Source of the DNA: Linyphia triangularis
Lineage: Eukaryota > Arthropoda > Arachnida > Araneae > Linyphiidae
NCBI GenBank assembly: GCA_963978545.1
Contig: OZ021733.1
Span: 72,571,589-72,635,588, forward strand
Reading direction: 5' to 3'
Length of the DNA stretch: 64,000 bases
This document shows, one piece after another, positions 9,748 through 19,083 of the stretch. The stretch's first letter is position 1. Every line of letters starts with the position of its first letter. A program made the translations under genes and the position numbers. A model generated the notes under the pieces. It was not told the DNA's origin and did not search any database. It was given only the letters and a program-made list of their open reading frames with translations.

Positions 9748-11141
9748 ATGTCAACAGAAAAACTGTGAGTACAATTTTCGATTATACTAACATAGCGTTT
9801 CTTGCCAGAGCACGAAAGAATGACTTACTCGCTCTAATAGATGAACTGGGATTGGAACAACCCAGTAACCCAAAAATCGCTCAATTATGTAAATTAATAA
9901 CAGAACACGCCGATTATGATGAAAACTTTGTTAAAAATATGTTAAGCACAATTGTAAATGACCGTGAAAATGAGGAATCATTAGCAAAAGATAGGGAAGC
10001 GAAAGAGTTTGAGTTAGCAAAAAATAGGGAGGCGAAAGAATTCGAGTTAGCGAAACTGCGCATAGAAGCAGAAGTTCGTCAACTTGGCGCTACTGTAACA
10101 AACGCACGGGAAAACGAAGTAAGCAGAAGCCCAAATATATTACAGTATATGAAACCGTTTGACGGTAGTGACATAAGCATCTACTTGACACTATTTGAGA
10201 GGCAAATTAGTCGTCTAGAAATATCGAAAGATACTTGGGTAAACTATTTAATTACATTGCTTCCACTTGAAATAGCAAGCTTAATAACACGTGAGCCGGA
10301 AACACTAGCGAATAATTACGACCACATTAAGAGCATTTTGATGAGACGATACCGACTTAGCCCAGAACAGTTCAGAATACAATTCTCATTCCATAAAAAA
10401 GAACAATGTCAGACATGGAGAGACTTTGCTTTTGAGCTAAACAATTATCTAACCGAATGGTTGAGCGGACTTGATGTCACAACATTTGAATATTTGAAAG
10501 AATTAATGCTAGTAGATCAAATAAAAAGAAAATTGCCAAAAGAAATTCGAGAACACTTTATGGACGAACTTCCGAAAATAAAAAATAGGGAAATTTCGGT
10601 CAACAAACTCGATGACTTTGATTCAACTAGAAATAATTTTAAAAAGAGTACGATATTTCGCAAAAATAAATATGAAGAAAAAAACAGGAAACACTGGCAA
10701 TTTAGAGAAAATATACAGGAACGTCCACTCATTCGTGCTCAAACCAATACTAACCATTTTTATAAGGAAAGAAATAATGGTATTGTTGATAATACAGAGT
10801 GGCCTAATGAATATAGTCAGTTTGAAGTTAAAAATCAAGGTATTAAATGCTTTGATTGTGCTGAAATCGGACACCGCCAGGCCTATTGTCCAAAAAAGAA
10901 GGCAAATAGAGCTGTAATTAGTAATTATCCTAATTATAAGAGTAATGTGTATGTCAACAATGAAAGTTATAATAGTCCAATCAATAAAATTAGTGTTTAC
11001 ACTGACAATAAAAGCACCACAAAGGTAATAATATTTGATCATGAAATAGTTGCTATTAATGTTACAGGGAGCCAATTCACCTTCATTTCTGAGGACTTGT
11101 ATATAAAAATAGGTTCACCCCAATTAATGACATATTACTAA
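9748..11141 (+). CDS. Gag with partial protease
   Basis: Nucleocapsid/capsid protein of the retrotransposon. From 9809 to 11141 one frame is open: an N-terminal helical region, a charged stretch with two tandem REAKEFELAK repeats (about residues 78-100 counted from 9765), a capsid-like region (PFDGSDISIYLTLFER, then ILMRRYRLSPEQF), and a CCHC zinc knuckle C362-C365-H370-C375. The start is odd: the ATG at 9748 is in another frame and meets TGA after six codons, while the gag frame has no early ATG. Removing 9765-9808, which looks like a 44-nt intron, joins that ATG in frame to gag. The C-terminus enters a protease-like region in which the expected D-T-G reads N-V-T-G, so the protease is probably inactive. 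The frame ends at TAA 11139-11141; homologous protease sequence continues in another frame. Confidence 0.8.
9765..9808 (+). other. Candidate 44-nt mini-intron at the gag start
   Basis: Starts GTGAGT (strong donor), contains TACTAAC (perfect branch-point consensus) near 9785, and ends TTTCTTGCCAG 18 nt after the branch A. Excision places the upstream ATG (9748) in frame with gag. 44 nt is near the lower limit for animal introns. Alternatively the donor may serve a longer splice to a downstream acceptor. Confidence 0.45.
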
Positions 11142-12676
11142 AAGGGTTAGGTAATATAGAAGTACAACCATTAGAATACTTCCATACTGACATTAAAATC
11201 GACACTCATTCAGTCAATGCAAAAATATACGTCATCAAAGACCACACAAATGAGTTAATAATTGGAATGGACGTTATAGGAAAATTCGAAAACCCATCCT
11301 TTTACAGACAGCTCCGAGAGAATCGACGTGTTTTTTATTTACAAGTTATCAGGCGCCAGTCTGGCGAGGCCAAAGGTGAAAATAAGAGAGAAGCGCTCCG
11401 CAAGATGTCAATCAAATCTATTCTGACAGTTGAGAAGAAGATCGACAGCCACGGCAGCCAATCAGGAAACAGGACAGAGGAGAAATTTGTAGCTCCGCCT
11501 TCCGAATGCAGAAGCGCTAGTCATCTTACTGGTGTAACGGGAGAAAGATTAGACCTTGGCGGCGAAAGGAAGATTGAAAAGTCCGTAGCAGATGCGAAAT
11601 CACCTGGTGAAAAGCGTAGGATTGCGGCATGTTTACTTGCAGAATGTACGCCTTTTAAAGAAAAACTTCCTGAAGTAGAGGCGAAAAAAGCTGTACCAAG
11701 AGGAGATGAAGATTTCAGGAGAGAAATGGAAGAACTTGATTGCAAACTGAACGAAGCTCAAAGTAAGATAAAAGAATGTGAAGATGAAATCTTACAGTTG
11801 CATACAGAAGGTGCTACTTTCAAAGTACAGTACTCTAAACTGGAAGCTAAGAGTGATGCACTACAAGCTAAACTTGAAGAAAGAGAATCGGAAAATTTAA
11901 AGGAACTGGCAGAAACCACTGAAATTCTTGAAAAATACAAAGAAGACATTGCAGGTTGTGAAATGGAAATTGGATCTGCTAAAGAAGAAATTGTCAATCT
12001 CAAAAATGAATTGAAAATATCCAAGTTACTACAAGAACAGTTAGATCAACGATGCCAAACTCGTGGAAAATGTGAGTTGATTGCCACTAATAAAGTCTTG
12101 CAACCCTCAGTTATAAGTTTAGAAGAAGGAGCAAACTTAAAGAGACAGCTAAAAGAGAAAAATCACAGCATTGAATTGGAGAGAGAGTTATGTTCCAGAC
12201 AAAAAGAAGTAAAGGAAATGGATGTGAAGATAACTAAACAAGTTAGAGCAATGAAGGAAGATTCTACTCTCGTTGAACATATTCAGCATGGAATGAAACT
12301 TCAAAATGCAGAAATTTCAAAGATGAAGATAAACCTTCAACAAGATGAAACCAAAAAAGAACAGAAGGATGTGAAGGAAAAACATAAAAAGAAGAGATCA
12401 CTATCAGATGCAAGTAAGAATACTGAAGAAACCTCAGTGAATAAGGAGAACCACAAACAATTTAAGAAAAGACGCAAAAAACCCAGAAAATTTAAAGTTT
12501 ACACTCAGCGAGCAAAATTTTTTGGCCATTACAAAGAGACACCAATCAAAAACAATCATAGATGTGACAATCATAGTATCTGTACATATTGCTTTCCTTG
12601 TGTTTTTCTATTTCAGATAACTTCAAACATAAACTATGAGGACATAGTTCGCCAAGATGACCGAGTGTGGAGATAG
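11115..12676 (+). CDS. Protease tail fused to a captured coiled-coil protein
   Basis: The first ATG in frame is at 11267. The first ~55 codons (from about 11115) are the end of a retroviral-type aspartic protease, with LIIGMDVIGKF near 11250. From about 11310 the frame leaves retroelement sequence: a basic/polar segment, then about 250 residues of heptad-rich coiled coil (EELDCKLNEAQSKIKECEDE and similar, 11725-12360), then a very basic tail (KEKHKKKRSLSD..., KKRRKKPRKFK) like a nuclear or chromatin-binding signal. Amino acid usage suggests a cytoskeletal or chromosome-associated protein, perhaps a kinesin tail, but I cannot identify it. The last ~35 codons cross an apparent 3' splice site, and the stop TAG (12674-12676) lies in the 3' LTR. 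No pol motif remains. The frame is -1 relative to gag; the junction at a C run near 11115 could be a mutation or frameshift site. Confidence 0.75.
12588..12617 (+). promoter_or_regulatory. 3' splice-site-like tract in the captured segment
   Basis: A pyrimidine tract TGCTTTCCTTGTGTTTTTCT continues to ATTTCAG, ending at 12617, 49 bp before the 3' LTR. It looks like a retained intron end or an acceptor for a spliced subgenomic RNA. Confidence 0.5.
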
Positions 12677-12895
12677 GGGGCGAACCACTAGTGAACCCCT
12701 CGTGGCGACTCCTAGCGGCAGAGGGAGGTATTCCTCATTCTGATGAGAGAGACAGATCACTGAACATTCTCGATGTGAATATACGTAAGAAAGGCGCTTG
12801 TGCCAAATGTAGCATGAGATAAGAGGCAGTAAGGATTAATTAAAGCTGGATTCTACACTCAACAAGTGTCCCTTCTCTGATCGTCTACTCCCACA
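12666..12895 (+). repeat. 3' LTR of the coiled-coil-bearing retrotransposon
   Basis: 230 bp, nearly identical to 8901-9130. The sequence just before it (AGATGACCGAG) is not a good polypurine tract, unusual for an element that once replicated. Confidence 0.88.
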
Positions 12896-12899
12896 CTAC

Positions 12900-14087
12900 T
12901 AGATTCAAAATAATTTCTTAAATATAATTTGTTTACGTGGAAAAAAGATCATAATATCCTGTACATCAACTTCAAAGATTTGCACATTTCTTGTTTTCCG
13001 GTTGTTTTGGTTAGATTTCTGACGCAAGGGCTACACAAGGGCCATACTGCGCCGTCTTGTTTTCCCGAGCTGTAAGTATAAGATACGTGGTGGATTTATT
13101 TAATAATTTTATCAAATGACTATTTATCCATGGTTGGTTGGTTTGTACCCTCAACATAGGCGCTAACTTTTCACTTTTAATACGGGCGCAAATTTCTGTG
13201 GACAAGCTCGATGGAGAAGGGTGGGATTGGTCCAAGGTTTCCAGACACTACTCTTTTCATGACCTACCTGCTGGATCTTGATTTTAGAGGTTTGGCGGCA
13301 TGTTGCGAGTTTCTCCTTTATTTATATATGCTAAGAGCTATTAGTATTTTAAGTTTTATAATTCTAGCTCCAATAGAAATGTATTAGAATTGAGATTCAC
13401 ATTTTTCTTACATTGCCCCCTTTAGAGGATTCGGAGGGAGAAATTCTTATTTTTATATTTTTCCTTGGTATACATGTTATACCTTACAAGCATTCGAAAT
13501 TTGATAGTTCTAGCTCTGCTAGAAGCCTAGAAGTACCTTAGTAATTTGATGAGAGTGAGTGAGTTTTAGGTAAATTTCAAAATAGTTTGTCGTTTTCTGC
13601 CGTTTTCGAATTTGATTATCTCCTTACCAATATAATTGGAGACTTGAAACTTAGGGGGTCTTACTAAAGTGGGTAACAGCTACTCGTAAAAAAAAAATAT
13701 CTGCGCTCAGGCATACTGTAATACGCAGATATGAGAGGTTAAAATACTGCATCAGAGTGGCTTCCGGTGAAATATGGCTGGCAGTGAACTTGAAGGGTGC
13801 ACTGCCATATACCTAGATATTTTAATGTAAATTGCACTGAAGAGCTGCTACACTTGATTCTCATGGAAAAGGGTGAATAGTTTCAGTGTTCTTAGAAATA
13901 TTGTGTTTATTTTCTATTTTAAATGATTTTTTTCCTTTAGAACGTTACAAAATGTTATTTTTATGCAATATTTTTTATCTTGGAAAAACACATATTTACA
14001 AATTTTTAGTGTAGGGGCAAAATTATACCCTGTTGATGAAGCACGGTGGCGATCGCCCACTTTGCCCCGTGTAATTAGCAACTATGC
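12900..14087. other. No gene; SINE-tail fragment
   Basis: Mostly unremarkable. A fragment TGGTTGGTTGGTTTGTACCC with a following CTCAACA at about 13,130-13,158 matches the tail of SINE family 1. No exon or transposase was recognised. Confidence 0.4.
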
Positions 14088-14173
14088 ACTCAACGACCTA
14101 TATTTAAGCACAATGTGGGCTAATAAGGCTGGAACCTACAGCTTAACGTGGGTTCCGAACCACAATGAACATT
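14085..14173 (-). repeat. SINE family 1, first part (split by a transposon)
   Basis: The text ACTCAACGACCTATATTTAA through GAACCACAATGAACATT matches the tail half of the SINE at 2184-2360. It resumes at 16,583 after a 2.4-kb insertion. Confidence 0.6.
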
Positions 14174-16582
14174 AGGGTGGTTCAAAAATATATGGGTAAA
14201 CAAATTTTTTTACCTAGAGACCAAGACACCTCCTCATTTTTTTACATCTACCCATACAAATGTTCTAGCAAAATTTTAGAATCCTACTCCAATTAAAAGA
14301 TGGCGCTCAATGAACAGTAAAATTTCGTATTTTGTGCGTTTTTGGGTATTTGTAGTGGATTTGGTAATAAGTATAATTGAAAGCAATTTTCTTAAAGAAA
14401 GTTTTTATTTATACCATAATTAATTTTTAAAAAAAATAAGTTAGTAAAAGTTTATGAAATAATTAAACTGTAGAGGGCTCTACCCCTGCTCACAAACGCT
14501 CGTTAATCCCCCGTGCTACTCCATTATCTTTTTAAATTCTGATAAAATTGCCCCTATAAATTAGGCGGTATAAAATCCTGAAAAGCATTCAAAATAAGCT
14601 ATTAATACACCTAAATACGAAATGAATAATTAGTGTGGTGTTATGTAGATCAGTAGTGGTGTTTATTTCATCATTTAACCAAGCATTACAGTAACATTTG
14701 GCTACATTTTTTGTAAGCCGAAAATGGTCGATCGGAAATTATCTAAATACCAAAATATAATTTCAAATCATAAAATTATCACTCAATAAATAGTGGACTA
14801 GCGAGTATAAATAGTTTCTAACTTTCAGCTCTATTCAAAGTTTCTAAATGTATAGCTGTACTTACTGAACATTTTCAAACGACACTCAATCTCCTACCAA
14901 GAACAACATCTAATTGAAATCAATCGAATGAATAGTTAATAACATCTAAAAAATATGGGTTGGGTATGGAAATTGTAAACAACATAAATCGTGTAGATGG
15001 TGCCATTCAGATTATCGTAACCCACTGTCATTGTAGAGACATGTTCGATAACGAAACATTGAAAAATTACCATATCAAGAGTTCTTTTTGTAAGTAAAAA
15101 GTAAATATCAAGAGTTCTTTTTGTTACAAATTCTCCAAGACTGGCGTTTTCTTTCAACATTTTTAATAGCTCGCACCCTTTTATATTTCTGGAATCTTTT
15201 GTGTTATTCATATCTGAAATACTTTTTAATTTTTCCTTTGCTGTAATTCTAAGTGAAAATATGGCTTAACCAACCAATTCATTTGAAAGATACCACATAA
15301 GCTTTTCCAGCGGCGATTCCAATTTTAAAATCCATTATCTTATACTTTTTAACGTTTTTCCACAAGTTCAGGTCACCACCAGAAGCAAGTGGGGGCTTCT
15401 ATCCATGTCTTTACTGTACAAAAAAGCATTGAACTGCACAAATAGCTGGAGCTGCATTTCTTCTCTCTATTAGTTATACGGAAACCCTCTTGCTGGTCTC
15501 TGAATAGAAGGATTTAAAAATGTACAGGAGTTTAGCTATCCACTATGCGTGATGAATTGATGAAACTGCTCTGCAATTGATTTTCTCTGGTATATTGCCT
15601 AAAACGATTACTGTCAACTCGATTACTTCTTTATAATCATCTCTAACTATTATATATTTATACACAGATGAAAGAAAGGCTACAGTTGAAACTTTAAACT
15701 TTTTAACGTCTTTTTTCAGTTATAAATCCTGAAAGTTTGTTTGTGCAATTCTTTTTCAAACGGCTTTAAATCTGTTGAAGAGAGAAACCCCTGTGAAACA
15801 TGATGGTCCATAGCACAACTAAAATAACTTTGCCAATATTAATTACATGACATGGTGTCAACAGGCTATCCACAATAGTTCACGTCCGATTTTTTCTCCA
15901 AATTAATGCATGCCTCTTATACACAAGCAATAGTCATACTTGTAGTCCAAATTTAATTCTCAACTTGCCATTGTCTAGCATAAAAACAGTTATTGGAAAT
16001 ATATTTCGCTGTTCTTCCACCACTCAACTTTGAGACACTAAGAAGTTTTTCAATACCATCTCTCGAAACATATAGAGACAAACGGTCAATCTTTCTAATC
16101 CAAAAGATTTTAGCAGAAGTTTGCCGTTCCAATGAAGGGCTACAGGACAGTCAGATTTGAATTTACCCATTGCTTAAATCAGCGTATTCTTTTCTAGGTT
16201 TTTTGACCCCTCTTTAAAGAGGAAACGCTCGAGGAACATGCCCCAAAGCTGCGACTACTGGAACAATCAAACGAAATGCTTCACGATCATACATTGTTTT
16301 TGACAATATGGATGTTGCCAGATACAGTAGATAACTGCTGCCAAACTATATTACATGTATTTAAAACCCATAAAAACTTTTTTTTTGTAAAAATGTAGCC
16401 ATGCGTTCTTATCAGCATAAAACTCGACAATTATGCGAAATTACAAAAAGGACGGCCATTGAGCTCCGTCTTCTTATAGGAGTAGGAAGCTAAAATTTTA
16501 GGAGAATAATACTATGGGTAAATGTAAAAAAATTAGGGGGTGTCTTGGTCTGTAGCTGAAAAAAAAGTTTTTGAACCACCCT
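14174..16582. mobile_element. 2.4-kb DNA transposon with 10-bp duplication
   Basis: AATGAACATT occurs at 14164-14173 and 16583-16592, flanking inverted ends that begin AGGGTGGTTCAAAAA. The TIRs are long (about 130 bp) and imperfect, sharing GACCAAGACACC, TTTTTTTACAT, TACCCATA and CCTACTCC. The interior is AT-rich with only broken frames; minus-strand fragments such as LLSVSKLSGGRTAKYISNN (about 15,980-16,050) suggest a degenerate protein I cannot place. A duplication this long fits MULE-type or Merlin/P-type elements; the superfamily is unresolved. Confidence 0.65.
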
Positions 16583-16592
16583 AATGAACATT

Positions 16593-17997
16593 CATGCCTC
16601 ATTGTTCGCCGTTGTAAACTGAGTAAACTTGAAAAGAAATATTGAAAAAACAATTTGAAATTAGAATAGTTTGAATGCACCAGCACAATAATATGTTATA
16701 AACAATTTATTATGTGCTCCATACGTCTTGAAAATGGTTAAGAGTTATTTTTTAACTTCTGCGTGGAAACTTTCATTCAATTCTGTAGAAGGAATCTTTA
16801 ATTTTTGCTTGGCTTGGTTGATATGCAAAGTAAGATAGTGTGTGTGGGAGGGGCCAATTTTAACCAATAAATATTTAAAAATATACCGGATGTAGTTGGT
16901 GCAGTAGTGCGTCGTGTGTTAATTTCCCAAATTCAAGAGTATACTATAGCTTTAATAGGATTAGATAGATTTTTTTTTATTTTTCCTTATCAGGAATATA
17001 ATTTTTATAGGATTTGAAATTGAGGATCCAATTGCTTTTAGGATTGATTTATTAAATATGTGTAAGCAATAGGTAGATAAATTGTGGTCGCTTCTATAAG
17101 AATCAGAATTTAATATCGTTTTCGAACTATCTAAACTTACTTTGATATTATTTATTCGCCTTGCATCTAATCAGTATTTGGTAATTTAAGTTTGTATCGA
17201 TCAGAGCTACTCACTATCCTGTGAAATTATTCGAAATATTGCAGAAAGTGTTACTATCTTTGATATCACCTTAACGCGGATAGATTTTTATATTCAAATA
17301 AAATTTTTATGACTTATGATTTTAGAAGAAGCGTACTTGTGTCAACAGCCTAATCCTATCATTTCTACTAGAATCATATTTTTTAAATGAATCTCTAAAA
17401 AAGGTTCTAAAAATTAACTTAATCGTTATTTCACGATTTTCAATTCTTGCTAATCTTTGCAAAACTTCATTTTTATGGAAGATAGCCGACTTTGGCTGAA
17501 TTAGTTGGTTAATAATATAACCTATAAAAACAAACTTTTTAATATAAATCCTTCATATGCATTGCCAATTTTTATATTCATTAACACAGCGGCGATTCTG
17601 TAAAAAGCGCGTTCTTCTGTAAACAGTTTTTTTTTATTGGAAGGAAATATATACTTGAAAAGTCCTTAGAAACTCTATTTGTATTTTCTAAAAATAAGTA
17701 CGAACTCTGTAACACTCTGATCCGTATAAAATGAATGCAACAGTTGACAGGATATCAAAAATATATGGCATGCTTGCCCCGTTCTAATTTTTTTTTTTTT
17801 AATCTTTAAATTAATGGCGGAAAATACATAACTCTTCCCCCTCCTCTAAACTGTGCAATTTGCGGAAAGAAAAATTTCCTGCTAAGTACAATTTTAAATA
17901 GATTTAAAAAAAAATATCCAATAAAAAATAAAGTGTCAAGTCCAACACCAAATACTGAAATTATTGAAACATTGTGAGGTGAGTAGCTTCAAAACAG
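16593..17997. other. Remainder of split SINE, then no recognisable feature
   Basis: The first ~30 bp continue the SINE split at 14,173. The rest is AT-rich, with stops in all frames and homopolymer runs. Confidence 0.4.
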
Positions 17998-18023
17998 CTA
18001 ATCCAAAAAACAAAACCCACCTT

Positions 18024-18189
18024 CAGAGAAGTTGAGATTGTTCAGCGACGCTTTCTGATTCTGAAGTGTTTCAAAACTATGCGCCATGCCCCAGGCGAGG
18101 CCTGTCAACTGCAAAGAACCAGGACAAAATCGTCTCGTCCTGACCAGGGTCGTCAAACAACCCCATCCTAGCAGGTGGACTCTATTCAT
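18024..18189 (-). other. Candidate host first coding exon (unidentified)
   Basis: The minus-strand ATG at 18189 opens about 56 codons, GC-richer than the surroundings, and ends at a consensus donor (GAAG then GTGGGT). The N-terminus is basic and amphipathic (MNRVHLLGW...LVRTRRF), like a mitochondrial presequence. I recognise no family and found no second exon. It abuts the LTR-like repeat at 18,192. It may be a host exon or part of that repeat. Confidence 0.25.
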
Positions 18190-18191
18190 GC

Positions 18192-18425
18192 ATGACTTGA
18201 AGTGAGAAGCGGTGCATAGATGGTGCTGTAAACCGGACAGAGACTTTTCGCAACTTCTGGTTGGCGCTTGATCTCCGTGTTTGTGTCTTTCTCATTCTTA
18301 GTATTTATCCATAGTTATAAATTTTAATCATAATGAATAAAGTGTATTCAAGAAGGAAGTACGGGCGATATTGCTTTATTCCGCAATGTGGTATGAAATG
18401 TGGTATGAAATATGGTATGTTCATA
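18192..18425 (+). repeat. Dispersed LTR-like repeat, copy 2
   Basis: Same sequence as 3205-3437 in the opposite orientation, beginning TGACTTGAAGTGAGAAGCGG and with AATAAAGTGTATT near the end. It lacks an internal segment around GATAAGACCAC present in copy 1, and ends with a short GTGGTATGAAAT repetition. Confidence 0.45.
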
Positions 18426-19083
18426 TAGACTGAGAGACGACTGCAATTTTTGGACCCCATCGAACATCATTCTGAATTTTTTTATAGAAATTGGAGAAAA
18501 GTGAGTAGATTACGAATCCACTGGTCTGCCGTGGCAAAAATGGCCGCAACCGGTCAAAAATCGACTTTTAATAAGTTGAACTAAATCCATTTGCCAAATG
18601 TGCCATAACTTGCCAAATAATGAGCATTTTTTTTATTTGTTAACCCTCACTCTTTAATTTTAAATTAAGAAGGTTGCAGACGATTCGGATGTGTGGCTAT
18701 GGCTTACTTGCATCTTTCACAAATGATCCAAATTGGCAATAAGCATTACGTCACTGATAGCGTAATTGATGTCCCCAATTTGGCTTACTTTTAAAGGATA
18801 CAAGTTTTCCGAGCCAGAGATCAGAAATCGTTTTCGCTTTTTTTCATTGAAAATGAAAATGCAGTGGGTTGCCAGACGAAAAAGTTGGTTCTCTTTTTGG
18901 CAAGTTATGACATATTTGGATTTTAGTTCAACTCATTCCAAGTCGATTTTTGACCAGTTTCTTCCATTTTTGCCACGGCAGACCAGTGGATTCATAATCT
19001 ACTAACTTTTTTCCGAATTCTATAAAAAATTCAGAATGATGTTCGATGGGGTCGAAAAATTGCAGTCGCCTCTCTGACTAATA
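18426..19083. repeat. MITE with about 190-bp inverted arms
   Basis: The arms share GACTGCAATTTTT, CCCCATCGAACATCATTCTG, CCACTGGTCTGCCGTGGCAA and GGTCAAAAATCGACTT in opposite orientations (18,430-18,620 and 18,880-19,078). The centre is about 260 bp. The ends look like CTGAGAGACGACTGC / CAGAGAGGCGACTGC; a TA duplication is possible. There is no coding potential. Confidence 0.7.

Larger units (their letters stand above)
8901..12895 (+). mobile_element. LTR retrotransposon carrying a captured coiled-coil sequence
   Basis: Both 230-bp LTRs start TGTGGAGATAG and end CTACTCCCACA (8901-9130 and 12666-12895). By eye they differ at three positions. CTAC flanks the element on both sides (8897-8900, 12896-12899). 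The order is LTR, putative primer site, about 630 bp of leader, gag, partial protease, a long coiled-coil reading frame, LTR. Reverse transcriptase, RNase H and integrase are absent. At 3,995 bp with intact ends, this is a defective element that would depend on a helper. The gag type suggests Ty3 or a retrovirus-like group; the exact clade is unresolved. Confidence 0.85.

Noticed and set aside
9131..9760. Minus-strand frame in the retrotransposon leader as a gene
   Set aside because: Short, overlaps the tandem duplication, and has no recognisable motif.
11310..12590. Retroviral env gene
   Set aside because: No signal peptide, no transmembrane segment followed by a short tail, no Cys-rich surface region; the sequence is soluble coiled coil with a basic tail.
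11310..12590. Naming the captured gene as a specific kinesin (KIF20-like)
   Set aside because: Coiled-coil composition alone is not diagnostic; no motor domain or unique motif is present.
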